Positions 16,107 to 24,057 of a stretch of DNA of 42,457 nt are shown here, piece by piece; the stretch's first letter is position 1, and each line of letters begins with the position of its first letter. Both the position numbers and the translations under genes were made by a program. This stretch comes from Verrucomicrobiota bacterium. Lineage in GTDB: Bacteria > Verrucomicrobiota > Verrucomicrobiia > Opitutales > Opitutaceae. The notes below the pieces were generated by a model. The model was not told the DNA's origin. It was given only the letters and a program-made list of their open reading frames with translations, and made no database searches. The stretch spans positions 1 through 42,457 of the forward strand of contig JADKHC010000044.1 in the NCBI GenBank assembly GCA_016721945.1, in the 5' to 3' direction.

Positions 16107-17627
16107 ATGGCTTCCGCCCAGTTAACTTTGCAGTCGGTCGAATTCGCGCATCAAGGCATGACGGCGCCCTTGTTCACCGATTTGACCGTGCAGTTCCCTT
16201 CGGGCTGGACGGGCATCGTCGGGCCCAATGGCGCGGGCAAGACCACGCTGCTCAAGGTCGCCACGGGCGAACTCGCCGCGCAGAGCGGCACGGTGCACCG
16301 GCAGGGCTTGGCGTTGTATGTCGCCCAGCGCACCGACGACCCGCCGGAGTTTTTCGAGGATTTCATCTGGGCGCCCGATGCCGGCGTGCTCAAGGCGCGT
16401 CTGCGAATCAGCGAGGATTGGCCGGAGCGCTGGTCCACGCTGAGTCATGGCGAACGCAAACGCGCACAAATCGCAGTGGCGCTCTGGCGTGAGCCCGTGG
16501 TGCTCGCACTCGACGAGCCGAGCAACCATATCGATGCCGAGGCGCGCCGCTTGCTGCGGCAGGCACTTCAGGATTTTGGTGGCATCGGGCTGTTGGTCAG
16601 CCACGACCGCACACTGCTCGACGAATTGTGTTCACAGTGTCTGCTGCTCGACCCACCTGATGCGGTGATGCGGCCGGGCGGCGTAACCGAGGCGCTGGAA
16701 CAGCAGGATAACGAAGAGAAATCCGCACGCAGCGCCAATGAAGCGCTTCGCCGAACCGCGAGCCGTCTCCAAACCGAAGCGCAGCGCCGCCGGGTGATCG
16801 CCGACCAGAAGTCCGCCGCGTCACGCGGCTCCAAGCAGAAAAAGATTCCCGCCAACGACCACGACGGCCGCGCCATGCGCAATCTCGCCAAGATGAGCGG
16901 CAAGGACGCCTATGCGGGCAAGATGGTCGCGCAGATGAACCAGCGCGCAAGCAAGGTTGCCGCGCAGCGCGCCGACATCGCCGTGAAGAAACGCTACGAA
17001 ACCGGGATCTGGGTTGAAGGCGCATCCTTCATGCCGCGGGACTTTCTGCTGCGCCTGCCGGCGGGCAGTCTGCCGCTGGGCGGCGGGCGCGCGTTGCAGT
17101 TTCCCGACCTGCAAATCGGCGGAACCAGTCGCATCGCACTAAAAGGAGCCAACGGCCTCGGAAAGAGCACGCTCGTTCGCCATCTGCTCGGGCAGTTGCA
17201 GTTGCCCGCGGAAAAGTTGGTGACGGTGCCGCAGGAAATCTCTGCGGAAGATTCGCGCGCCTTGCTGGAGTCGGTGAAACGCCTGCCAAACGATGAGCGT
17301 GGCCGCGTGATGACGACGATCAGCCGGCTCGGCTCACGGCCAGCGCGGTTGTTAGAAAGCGCGCTGCCAAGTCCGGGCGAAGTGCGCAAACTGCTCCTTG
17401 CGCTCGGCATCGTGCGCGGCCCGCACCTGATCGTGATGGACGAACCGACGAACCACATGGACCTGCCCGGCATCCGCTGCCTGGAAGAAGCGCTAGCGGA
17501 CTGCCCCTGCGCGATGCTGCTGGTGAGCCACGATGAAGCGTTTCTAGACAAAATTACTGATACAGACTGGTTGCTCGTGAAGGACGACGCCGACAACTCA
17601 CGGCTGGAAATCAAAGCCGTGACATGA
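16107..17627 (+). CDS. ABC-F family ATPase
   Basis: 506 residues, two fused nucleotide-binding domains and no membrane segments, so a soluble ABC-F protein probably acting on the ribosome. NBD1: Walker A GPNGAGKTT, signature LSHGERKRAQIA, Walker B VLALDEPSNHID, and the switch LLVSHDR. NBD2: GANGLGKST, signature-like PSPGEVRKLLLA, LIVMDEPTNHMD and LLVSHDE. The interdomain linker (~residues 200-305) is charged and helical, as expected for the P-site tRNA interaction motif. The start is the ATG at 16107 (MASAQLTLQSVEF); the upstream in-frame extension is repeat DNA. Which ABC-F subgroup (housekeeping or antibiotic protection) cannot be told by eye. Stands alone. Confidence 0.9.
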   Translation: MASAQLTLQSVEFAHQGMTAPLFTDLTVQFPSGWTGIVGPNGAGKTTLLKVATGELAAQSGTVHRQGLALYVAQRTDDPPEFFEDFIWAPDAGVLKARLRISEDWPERWSTLSHGERKRAQIAVALWREPVVLALDEPSNHIDAEARRLLRQALQDFGGIGLLVSHDRTLLDELCSQCLLLDPPDAVMRPGGVTEALEQQDNEEKSARSANEALRRTASRLQTEAQRRRVIADQKSAASRGSKQKKIPANDHDGRAMRNLAKMSGKDAYAGKMVAQMNQRASKVAAQRADIAVKKRYETGIWVEGASFMPRDFLLRLPAGSLPLGGGRALQFPDLQIGGTSRIALKGANGLGKSTLVRHLLGQLQLPAEKLVTVPQEISAEDSRALLESVKRLPNDERGRVMTTISRLGSRPARLLESALPSPGEVRKLLLALGIVRGPHLIVMDEPTNHMDLPGIRCLEEALADCPCAMLLVSHDEAFLDKITDTDWLLVKDDADNSRLEIKAVT

Positions 17628-17699
17628 CGCCCGTGCTGTCCGTGGTTACGAATCTCTAGCGCTCGATGGATGCGTGATGGAAATGCTGGCGAGCGTCAT

Positions 17700-17723
17700 A
17701 ATCCCGTTTCGATTTAACGGGAT
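17700..17723. terminator. Small dyad between convergent genes
   Basis: ATCCCGTT (17701-17708), loop TCGATTT, AACGGGAT (17716-17723). It overlaps the stop codon of the - strand esterase and follows the ABC-F gene by ~75 bases. There is no T-run on either side, so termination activity is doubtful. Confidence 0.3.
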
Positions 17724-18667
17724 CCTATCGTTCGATCCAAAAACTCGATGGCAGGTGTCATCTGGGTTTTCGTGAAGAGAGGATCTTCGTGACCGGCTCC
17801 CGGAACAATAGTGAGGACTGATTGCGCACTCACACGCAGAAGATTCTCATGCAAACGACGCGCCTGTTCTGGAGAAATTACTGGATCACGATCGCCATTC
17901 ACGATTAAGAACGGCGGCACTTTCTTCGCAGAAGATAAATAGTGTTGGATACTCAAGCGCTCTCCCGGCATTCGGTCCTCGGCTCCATACCAAACAATCA
18001 CTGCCTGAACACCACTGGATTCTTCGTTATTCCCTAGCCGAGGTTCATCAAAACCTGTTGGTTGATCACCCGTCGCACCTAGCATAGCGGCAAGATATCC
18101 GCCCATCGAATTTCCCCAGACTGCGAAACGTGAACTATCAAGCTGGTATTCTTTAGCGTGTGCTCTGAGAAAACGAACAGCGGCCTTGCAATCACGCAAA
18201 GCGTTAGGACCCGCCGTAAAGACCGAAACGCCCAGTCGATAGTTGAGGCCAACGACGGCATAACCATGCGACAGCAGCATCGCTACGTCGGGAACTTGGA
18301 CCTGGTAAGGTCCATAAGGTCCTTTAGGAATCGGTGCCGGCCCGAAATCACTCTGAGGCATAGAGCGCTTATCGCCCAAAATTAGGCCACCGCCATGAAT
18401 CCAAATCACGACTGGACACAGCTGCTTAGGATTTTTCGGCAGATATAGGTCGAGCTTTTCGAACGGAGAATCCTTTGCGTACGAAAGGTCCGCAAAGGAT
18501 GGTCGGATAATAGGATGTCCATGCCGTGCGTTCGCCAGTTCTGCCTCAGACGGACCAGTGTTTAAAATCGGAAAATGATGAAATGGTAACCTTAGGTACC
18601 ATATTGAAATCCCCAAAACCGCCAGAACGAGAATTGTGGCGATTACATAGCGTTTTGTATGTTTCAT
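17714..18667 (-). CDS. Membrane-anchored alpha/beta-hydrolase (BD-FAE / carboxylesterase type)
   Basis: 317 residues from the ATG 18665-18667 (MKHTKRYVIATILVLAVLG), which opens with a hydrophobic segment that is either a signal peptide or an N-terminal anchor. The oxyanion loop is VVIWIHGGGLILGDKRSMP. The nucleophile is in VWGNSMGGYLAAML (G-N-S-M-G). The acid is in IVNGDRDPVI and the base in VPGAGHEDPLF. This is the complete catalytic triad of the hormone-sensitive-lipase/feruloyl-esterase-like families. Polysaccharide-linked ester removal is possible given the glycan-active genes elsewhere, but the substrate is unknown. Composition is more A/T-rich than the flanking genes, a possible sign of transfer. 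Confidence 0.85.
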   Translation of the reverse strand: MKHTKRYVIATILVLAVLGISIWYLRLPFHHFPILNTGPSEAELANARHGHPIIRPSFADLSYAKDSPFEKLDLYLPKNPKQLCPVVIWIHGGGLILGDKRSMPQSDFGPAPIPKGPYGPYQVQVPDVAMLLSHGYAVVGLNYRLGVSVFTAGPNALRDCKAAVRFLRAHAKEYQLDSSRFAVWGNSMGGYLAAMLGATGDQPTGFDEPRLGNNEESSGVQAVIVWYGAEDRMPGERLSIQHYLSSAKKVPPFLIVNGDRDPVISPEQARRLHENLLRVSAQSVLTIVPGAGHEDPLFTKTQMTPAIEFLDRTIGSR

Positions 18668-18772
18668 TTGTTTTATGATAACAGAAATCAGGGGCGCAGT
18701 TCGTATCTTGACGGAGACCGTAGCAACGCCGGTTCTATAACCATCGACGGGCGTCATATACAAGTGCTCTCT

Positions 18773-19390
18773 CTATTCCTCCTCATCGATCTCCGGCGGT
18801 TTGATCGGCATGAGCAAGCGGTCGAGTTCGGACTGCGTGGGATTGCGGATGGAGAGCACTTTAAGAATGGACTCGCCAGCGGGTAACTTCACATGCGTTT
18901 CGGAACCAGCCGCCAGACCCAGTGCGGCCGTAGCCAGCGGGGAAGTGTGTGGCAGGCATTCGATGCCCGACTCCTCGTCGACCGCGGTTTCGCCGTAGGT
19001 CGTCACGAGAAACGTGAAGCGGTGCTTTCGCTTCGTCGCCACATCTTGTTTTTCGAGCGTGGTGACGTGCCCAAGATGGAGGGTGTCGGTTGGTTTGGTG
19101 AGCCAAGCGGCAGGATCGACCTCGATGAAGGCATTGCGCGCGACGAAGCGATCGAGCGCGGTCATCTTGCGGTCCACGGCGCGGATCGCGTCCTTCGCCG
19201 CCTTGAAGCCGAAGTTCTCGCGCAGATCGCCCTGGCTGTGGGCCTCGACTTTGTCCGCCACCAACGCGACGCGCTTCACCTTGAGTGCCTCGAATTCCTC
19301 AGCCAGCACGCGGTTGTAGCCCGGCCGCACATAGATCGTCGTCGGCGCAGGCGGCGGCGGGCGGAAAATCTTTTTTCGGTTGATGGACAT
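18773..19390 (-). CDS. GreA/GreB-type transcription elongation factor-like protein
   Basis: 205 residues from the ATG 19388-19390 (MSINRKKIFRPPPPAP). After a Pro-rich leader, residues ~20-85 form the Gre coiled coil. The tip GDLRENFGFKAAKDAIR corresponds to GDLSENAEYxAAK of GreA, retaining the acidic D and E that reach into the RNA polymerase active site. The C-terminal half (TTLEKQDVATKRKHRFTFLV to GESILKVLSIR) matches the FKBP-like Gre domain. It is longer than GreA (158 aa), so it is a divergent paralogue of the kind common in Verrucomicrobia. Expected role: rescue of backtracked RNA polymerase. The acidic tail is EIDEEE. Confidence 0.8.
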   Translation of the reverse strand: MSINRKKIFRPPPPAPTTIYVRPGYNRVLAEEFEALKVKRVALVADKVEAHSQGDLRENFGFKAAKDAIRAVDRKMTALDRFVARNAFIEVDPAAWLTKPTDTLHLGHVTTLEKQDVATKRKHRFTFLVTTYGETAVDEESGIECLPHTSPLATAALGLAAGSETHVKLPAGESILKVLSIRNPTQSELDRLLMPIKPPEIDEEE

Positions 19391-19443
19391 GCGAAGCGAA
19401 TCAGCACGAGACTGGGTGAAAGGCAAATCGAACAACGTTCTGA

Positions 19444-19471
19444 TCCTTTGCGCCTTCGCGCCTTTGCGTGA
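19444..19471. repeat. Single arm of CTTTGCGCCTTCGCGCC repeat
   Basis: TCCTTTGCGCCTTCGCGCC followed by TTTGCGTGAG matches one arm of the hairpin at 20637-20746. No full second arm is nearby. Confidence 0.45.
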
Positions 19472-19516
19472 GCCCTTCTGTTCTTATCGCTGGTTCACTG
19501 TTCGGTATCTATCAAC

Positions 19517-19774
19517 TCACAGCGTTTTCCACTCTTCGTAACCGCCGCGCAAACTCTGCGCATTCGTAAAACCGTAGCGCTCCCGCAGCACCGCGAGCGC
19601 CTTCAAGCTCCGCATACCGTGCGCGCAATAAATCACCGTCGGCTTACCCGCATCGAGTGTCGCAATCACATCGTTAGCCGAACCACTTACCAGTTGCCCA
19701 AGCGGAATATGCGCCGAGGGCAAAATCGCGCCCACCGCGCGCTCCCAGTCCTCACGCACGTCGATCAATTGCAC
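19517..19774 (-). CDS. Rhodanese-like domain, probably the split C-terminus of the ThiF/MoeB gene
   Basis: 85 residues from a GTG (19772-19774), overlapping the upstream gene by 23 bases. It contains LIDVREDWERAVGAI, HIPLGQL, the active-site loop VIYCAHGMRS (catalytic Cys) and LRGGYEEW, all standard rhodanese landmarks. The first helix-strand element of the fold (typically SPxELKxxLxxG) is missing here but is present at the end of the neighbouring frame as DGPELKTKLTDG. So the domain appears to be cut by a frameshift and was, or is, the C-terminal part of a MoeZ-like fusion. Sulfur carriage to the ThiS-type carrier would be its role. Translational coupling of a separate small protein is the alternative. 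Confidence 0.75.
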   Translation of the reverse strand: MQLIDVREDWERAVGAILPSAHIPLGQLVSGSANDVIATLDAGKPTVIYCAHGMRSLKALAVLRERYGFTNAQSLRGGYEEWKTL

Positions 19775-20621
19775 CGTCGGTGAGTTTTGTTTTTAGTTCA
19801 GGGCCGTCGATTTCGTCGTTGGTGGGTTGCATGGCGGGCAATGAGCACGTCTTGCCATAATTTTCGAGCGGCAACTCACGAATTTCCCGACTACGCGGAT
19901 CGACCGCCAGCTTCACCGTCCGCGAAGTCATCGTCAGCGAGTCCCAAAGCAGCAACCGGCCGGACAACGGCTCGCCGATGCCGGTCAGCAACTTGATCGC
20001 CTCGGTCGCCTGAATCGCGCCGATTAAACCAGGCAACACACCGAGCACGCCAGCTTCGGAACAATTAGGAACTGTACCTGGTTCGGGTGGCTCGGGAAAA
20101 AGACAGCGATAGGTCGGGCCGCCTTGAAAATTGAAGACGCTCGCCTGCCCTTCAAACCCTTGGATCGCGCCGTAGACAAACGGTTTTCCTGCCAGCACGC
20201 AGGCGTCGTTCACCAGATAGCGCGTCGCGAAATTGTCCGAGCCGTCCACGACGACATCGACCGCGTGCAACCGTTCCAAGGCGTTGTCGCGGGTGAAGCG
20301 TTCCGCAATTGGAACGATTTCGATCAACGGGTTCAGCGCCCGCAAACGCCGAGCAGCGGCCTCGACCTTGAGTTGGCCCGCATCGTCACTCGTGAAGAGT
20401 ACCTGTCGCTGAAGATTGGATACATCCACTCGGTCACCATCCATGATCACGATCCGCCCCACGCCGGCCGCGGAGAGATAAAGCAACGCCGGACACCCCA
20501 ACCCGCCCGCACCAATCACCAGCACGCGGCCACGTTTTAATTTCTCCTGCGCTGCCGGGCCAAATCCCGCCAGCGAAAGATGCCGGGCATAGCGTGCGAT
20601 TTCCTCTTTAGATAAGTTCAT
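19752..20621 (-). CDS. thiF: ThiF/MoeB-family adenylyltransferase (E1-like) of the thiamine operon
   Basis: 289 residues from the ATG 20619-20621 (MNLSKEEIARYARHLSL). It would adenylate the C-terminal Gly-Gly of ThiS for sulfur transfer. The nucleotide site is VLVIGAGGLGCPALLYL; next come MDGDRVDVSNLQRQ and VDGSDNFATRYLVND with the essential Asp. The thiol region is VPNCSEAGVLGVLPG. Oddities: the zinc-binding CxxC pairs of MoeB are lost, since GPTYRCLFP has only one Cys and the second pair is replaced by DPRSREIREL. The C-terminal DGPELKTKLTDG looks like the start of a rhodanese fold that continues in another frame. It is last-but-one in the thi operon, separated from thiH by a repeat hairpin. 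A MoeB role in molybdopterin synthesis cannot be excluded. Confidence 0.85.
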   Translation of the reverse strand: MNLSKEEIARYARHLSLAGFGPAAQEKLKRGRVLVIGAGGLGCPALLYLSAAGVGRIVIMDGDRVDVSNLQRQVLFTSDDAGQLKVEAAARRLRALNPLIEIVPIAERFTRDNALERLHAVDVVVDGSDNFATRYLVNDACVLAGKPFVYGAIQGFEGQASVFNFQGGPTYRCLFPEPPEPGTVPNCSEAGVLGVLPGLIGAIQATEAIKLLTGIGEPLSGRLLLWDSLTMTSRTVKLAVDPRSREIRELPLENYGKTCSLPAMQPTNDEIDGPELKTKLTDGAIDRRA

Positions 20622-20636
20622 GGGAGAAAGAATTGG

Positions 20637-20746
20637 TTCACGCAAAGGCACCAAGGCGCAAAGCAACCATGAATACAATCTGAGGCTCTCTGAGTTTGTG
20701 CGATCCTGCTTTGAACATTCTTTGCGACTTGGCGTCTTTGCGTGAA
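20637..20746. repeat. Inverted repeat, ACGCAAAGGC family, between thiH and thiF
   Basis: Left arm TTCACGCAAAGGCACCAAGG plus CGCAAAG; right arm TTTGCGACTTGGCGTCTTTG plus CGTGAA (ends 20746). These arms pair over about 27 positions with few mismatches. It would form a long hairpin inside the operon mRNA. Confidence 0.75.
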
Positions 20747-20771
20747 TAGTCGGACCGTAGGGAAGAGCTTC

Positions 20772-21902
20772 TTACGCAGTTAGCGCCTGTGCGTCGTAGG
20801 TAGCGTCCCAATCTTTCCATACCGGCTCATAACTCTGGCTGCGCAGATAGGCCGCAACCTCGTCGCACGAGCGCTCATCGCTGATTTGAAACTGCTCCAA
20901 CGTATCCTCGCCCGAAGCGTAGCCGCCCGGATTCGTTTTCACACCCGCGCTCATCGTGTTCACGCCAAGTCGGATCGCATGGTTGCGAAACGCCGGACTC
21001 TCGCGGGTCGATAGCGTCAATTCCAATTCGCGACTAAACAACCGGTATGCACAAAACGCCTGCACCAAATCGCGTTCGCTCGTCGGCACGATTTCAATCT
21101 CGGCACCTGCGTGCGGCCGCAGCCGCGGGAATGAAATGCTATAGCGCGTGCGCCAGTAGTGCTTTTCCATATACCGCAGATGCAAGCCCGTGAACCACGC
21201 ATCGGTCCGCCAATCGGACAAACCGTAGAGCGCGCCCAGACCAATCTTCTTCAAGCCTGCGCGACCAAGGCGGTCCGGCGTTTCAAGCCGGTAAGCCATG
21301 TCCGCCTTTGGACCTTTCAAGTGGTGCTTGGTATAGACCGTCGAATCATAGGTCTCTTGATAAACGATCACTGCACTCAAACCGCCTTGCGCCAGTGCCG
21401 CGTAATCTTCCTCGCTGATCGGCTGCACTTCCATCGACAAACTCGCAAACGAGGGCCGCAAAATCTCCAGTGCATTCAGGAAATAGTCGCGACTTGCGCG
21501 CTTCGATTCTCCGGTAACAAAAAGCACATGCTGGATCCCGCGCGCCTTCAGCACGGCGGCTTCGGCACGAATTTGATCATCGTTAAGAATCACTCGCGGG
21601 ATTTTATTCTGCGCACTGAAACCGCAATACGTGCAGACGTTACTGCACACATTCGTCAGGTACATCGGCGCGAAGATCTGCATCGTGCGGCCAAAACGCT
21701 CGACCGTGCGCTGGTGACTGAGCTGTGCCATCTCCTCCAGAAACGGCGCAGCCGCAGGCGACAGCAATGCCGCCAGATCATCAAGATCGAGCCCGGCGCG
21801 CACCCGCCCGAGCGCACGGCGAACATCAGACTCGGTCTTGCTTTGTATCGCCCGACTGGTTTCGGCAAAATCGTGCTGTTTCCAAGTATCAAGAAAGCTC
21901 AT
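20772..21902 (-). CDS. thiH: 2-iminoacetate synthase ThiH
   Basis: A radical-SAM enzyme that cleaves tyrosine to dehydroglycine and p-cresol, supplying the C2-N3 unit of the thiazole. 376 residues, normal length. The iron-sulfur motif is NVCSNVCTYCGFSAQNK (C-x3-C-x2-C, ~residues 87-103). Other family landmarks are MSFLDTWKQHDF at the N-terminus, LFVTGESKRASRDYF, VYQETYDSTVY, HLKGPKADMAYRLETPDR and ALYGLSDWRTDAW. The ATG at 21900-21902 is the clear start. It follows thiG across a 90-base gap filled by a repeat hairpin and precedes thiF. Confidence 0.96.
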   Translation of the reverse strand: MSFLDTWKQHDFAETSRAIQSKTESDVRRALGRVRAGLDLDDLAALLSPAAAPFLEEMAQLSHQRTVERFGRTMQIFAPMYLTNVCSNVCTYCGFSAQNKIPRVILNDDQIRAEAAVLKARGIQHVLFVTGESKRASRDYFLNALEILRPSFASLSMEVQPISEEDYAALAQGGLSAVIVYQETYDSTVYTKHHLKGPKADMAYRLETPDRLGRAGLKKIGLGALYGLSDWRTDAWFTGLHLRYMEKHYWRTRYSISFPRLRPHAGAEIEIVPTSERDLVQAFCAYRLFSRELELTLSTRESPAFRNHAIRLGVNTMSAGVKTNPGGYASGEDTLEQFQISDERSCDEVAAYLRSQSYEPVWKDWDATYDAQALTA

Positions 21903-21916
21903 GATTTTTTGATTTG

Positions 21917-21987
21917 AACTACAAAGAAACGAAGAACCAAGGCCCTACAGGAACGATCAATCTTCGCTTCTTAGTTTCTTCGTAGTT
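21917..21987. repeat. Inverted repeat, AACTACAAAGAAACGAAG family, between thiG and thiH
   Basis: Left arm AACTACAAAGAAACGAAGAA (21917-21936) and right arm TTCTTAGTTTCTTCGTAGTT (ending 21987) are near-perfect complements. A single arm of the same family is at about 2857-2886. Confidence 0.75.
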
Positions 21988-21992
21988 TATAT

Positions 21993-22778
21993 TTAGACTT
22001 CCGACAAAAACGCCGTCAGCGGTGACGTCGCGTGCGCGACCGGTTTCACCGACGACGACGCCAGTCCTGATTCGAACGCGATGCGCCCCGCTTCGACCCC
22101 GAGCTTGAACGCGAGTCCCATCGCCACCGGATCGGCTGCGGCGGCGATGGCGGTATTTACGAGCACCGCATCCGCGCCTATTTCCAGTGCAGCAGCCGCA
22201 TGCGACGGCGTACCCAAACCGGCATCTATCACTACGGGAATATTGCTCTGCGCTATGATGATTTCGAGAAACACGCGCGACTCCAAACCGCGATTGCTGC
22301 CAATCGGCGCGCCCAGCGGCATCACGGCCGCGCAGCCCGCTTCTTCGAGTTGTTTGCAGAGCACAGGATCGGCATGCACGTAGGGCAACACCACGAAGCC
22401 GCGCTTCACCAGCTCCTGCGCGGCTTTGAGCGTCTCAATCGGATCGGGCATGAGATATTTCGGATCAGGATGGATTTCCAGTTTCACCCAATTCGTCTCC
22501 AGAGCATCGCGCGCAAGTTCGGCGGCAAGCACGGCTTCCTTCGCGTCGCGCACGCCCGAGGTGTTCGGCATCAGCCGGTAGCGACTACGGTCGAGATGCG
22601 AAATAATATCGTCGCTTAAACCGTCGGTACGCACTCGGCGGAGCGCCACCGTGACCAGCTCCGTGCCTGAGGCAGCAAGACTCTCGGCCATGGCCACGCC
22701 AGAACTGTATTTGCCTGTACCCAGAAAGAGGCGCGAGGAAAGTTCAACGCCAGCGATAACAAGAGGAGTCGTTTTCAT
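21993..22778 (-). CDS. thiG: Thiazole synthase ThiG
   Basis: 261 residues from the ATG 22776-22778 (MKTTPLVIAGVELSSRLFLG). A TIM-barrel enzyme that condenses DXP, dehydroglycine and ThiS-thiocarboxylate sulfur into the thiazole phosphate. Landmarks: SRLFLGTGKYSSG; TVALRRVRTD with the Schiff-base Lys region elsewhere (NWVKLEIHPDPKYL); LPNTSG-like LMPNTSGVRDAKEAV; GFVVLPYVHADPVLCK; CAAVMPLGAPIGSNRG; PVVIDAGLGTPSHAA; and DAVLVNTAIAAAADP. The start lies 11 bases after the thiE stop, consistent with co-translation. Confidence 0.97.
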   Translation of the reverse strand: MKTTPLVIAGVELSSRLFLGTGKYSSGVAMAESLAASGTELVTVALRRVRTDGLSDDIISHLDRSRYRLMPNTSGVRDAKEAVLAAELARDALETNWVKLEIHPDPKYLMPDPIETLKAAQELVKRGFVVLPYVHADPVLCKQLEEAGCAAVMPLGAPIGSNRGLESRVFLEIIIAQSNIPVVIDAGLGTPSHAAAALEIGADAVLVNTAIAAAADPVAMGLAFKLGVEAGRIAFESGLASSSVKPVAHATSPLTAFLSEV

Positions 22779-22789
22779 TTCGTATAAAT

Positions 22790-23431
22790 TTAAACTGTTT
22801 CGCCCGCCCAAGCAGCGGCATAGGTTTTGAAGTTTCCTTCAATCTGTCCGCCGCGGAACAAACCAGACGCCACCGCCACACCGGCTGCGCCCGTCGCCCG
22901 GACCGTCAGCAAGTCTGCGGGCTCGATACCGCCGATCACCCACGTAGGCAAACCATCCAACATCGCCACGAGCAGTCGTACTCCGGGCTCGCCCAGGACC
23001 GGCGAAAGATTCTTCTTCGTCGCCGTAAACCGCCAAGGCCCCACACCGACGTAATCGAGGCAGTTGGCTGTGATCGCGCGTTTAGCGTCTTTCTCGTTAT
23101 TGACCGTGCCGCCGAGCAGCATACTGCGCCCCAGACGACGACGCGCTTCACGCCAGTTTTCATCGTCCTTGCCGAGGTGAACGCCGTCCGCAGCAGCGGC
23201 AATTGCGATATCAACACTGTCATTCACGATGCAGACCGCACCGTGTTCACGGCAGATTTTCACCACCGCACATGCCGTGTTAATCCAATGTTGTGGTTCG
23301 GCATTTTTCATCCGCAGCTGAATCCAGCGTGCTCCTGCTTCGCACAACCGCTCGGCCTGATCCTCGTGCGAAAGCGCGAGGCCGTCCTGTGTGATGCACA
23401 TCACGGAATATTTATGAGGTTCAAGCAACAT
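22790..23431 (-). CDS. thiE: Thiamine-phosphate synthase ThiE
   Basis: 213 residues. Joins HMP-PP and thiazole phosphate to make thiamine phosphate. TIM-barrel motifs in order: WIQLRMKNAEPQHW, VCIVNDSVDIAIAAAADGVH then LGKDD, YVGVGPWRFTATKKNLSP, and VIGGIEPADLL. The phosphate-binding GVAVASGLF is near the end. These match the ThiE active site, with modest changes (NDSVD for NDRVD). The ATG at 23429-23431 overlaps the stop of the upstream ThiE/TenI-like gene by 11 bases, so the two are translationally coupled. Confidence 0.92.
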   Translation of the reverse strand: MLLEPHKYSVMCITQDGLALSHEDQAERLCEAGARWIQLRMKNAEPQHWINTACAVVKICREHGAVCIVNDSVDIAIAAAADGVHLGKDDENWREARRRLGRSMLLGGTVNNEKDAKRAITANCLDYVGVGPWRFTATKKNLSPVLGEPGVRLLVAMLDGLPTWVIGGIEPADLLTVRATGAAGVAVASGLFRGGQIEGNFKTYAAAWAGETV

Positions 23432-24056
23432 GGGAGGAAAGTGATTGTTGCAACGCGTCGAAAACTTTCACCGGTTCCGCGGATTGCCAGAGCGCACCCA
23501 GCACCGCGACACCATCGAAACCGAGTTCGTCGCACCGCGCCACAGTTGCAGGTGTTATGCCGCCGAGTGCGATGACTTCAGTTTTCCGTTCCTCATTAGT
23601 TCGGTGAGAAAGCCGCTCGGCCACGGTTACGGGATCAACTGTGGGCCGATAACCAAGCTTTGAGATCGAAGGGAAGATTGGGCTGAAAAACACTGCGTCG
23701 TAGTTACCAAGTGCGGTACCCAAAGTCTGGATGTCGTGGCACGAGCGGCTGGTGAAAAGGTAGGGCGCGTTATCCTTAACGCGCCGCAGCCATTCCGGCG
23801 GGTTAGGGATAACCCGCCCTACCTCCTTGAAATGCACGCCACCACAACCTAACTCAACCGCCAATTCGTGACACTGGTGCAGAACTAGCCGCGACCGCCA
23901 TTGCGTCGGCACGACGTTCAACCAGGTGGATAATTTCTCCTGAGACCAATACGGCTTGCGCACATGATAACGCGCAAGCCCCGCCGAAAAAAGCGCAGCG
24001 AGAACCGCATGTTCACGCGGTTCGTCGGACTCGGGAGATATCACCACCAATTTCAT
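23421..24056 (-). CDS. ThiE/TenI-family protein with an in-frame REP-encoded insert
   Basis: 211 residues, second ThiE-superfamily member of the operon. Motifs: YHVRKPYWSQEKL (barrel strand with the conserved RK), LVLHQCHELAVELGCGGVHF, LFTSRSCHDIQTLG, YDAVFFSPIFPSISK, VIALGGITPATVARC, and GVAVLGALW. The absence of a convincing pyrophosphate-binding NDRVD and the RSCH motif favour a TenI-like role (thiazole tautomerase) or a degenerate ThiE. Between GVHFKE and LFTSRSCH lie about 21 residues (VGRVIPNPPEWLRRVKDNAP) encoded exactly by a REP palindrome pair. That segment has the length and position of a loop, so the barrel may still fold. Separated from thiS by a repeat hairpin. Confidence 0.82.
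   Translation of the reverse strand: MKLVVISPESDEPREHAVLAALFSAGLARYHVRKPYWSQEKLSTWLNVVPTQWRSRLVLHQCHELAVELGCGGVHFKEVGRVIPNPPEWLRRVKDNAPYLFTSRSCHDIQTLGTALGNYDAVFFSPIFPSISKLGYRPTVDPVTVAERLSHRTNEERKTEVIALGGITPATVARCDELGFDGVAVLGALWQSAEPVKVFDALQQSLSSHVA
23759..23824. repeat. REP pair inside the ThiE/TenI coding region
   Basis: GGTAGGGCGCGTTATCCTTA then ACGCGCC forms one stem; GGCGGGTTAGGGATAACCCG then CCCTACC forms the other. The flanks GGTAGGG and CCCTACC are the boxes also seen in family 1 REPs. The pair is a multiple of three in effect and keeps the surrounding gene in frame. Confidence 0.85.
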
Positions 24057-24057
24057 T

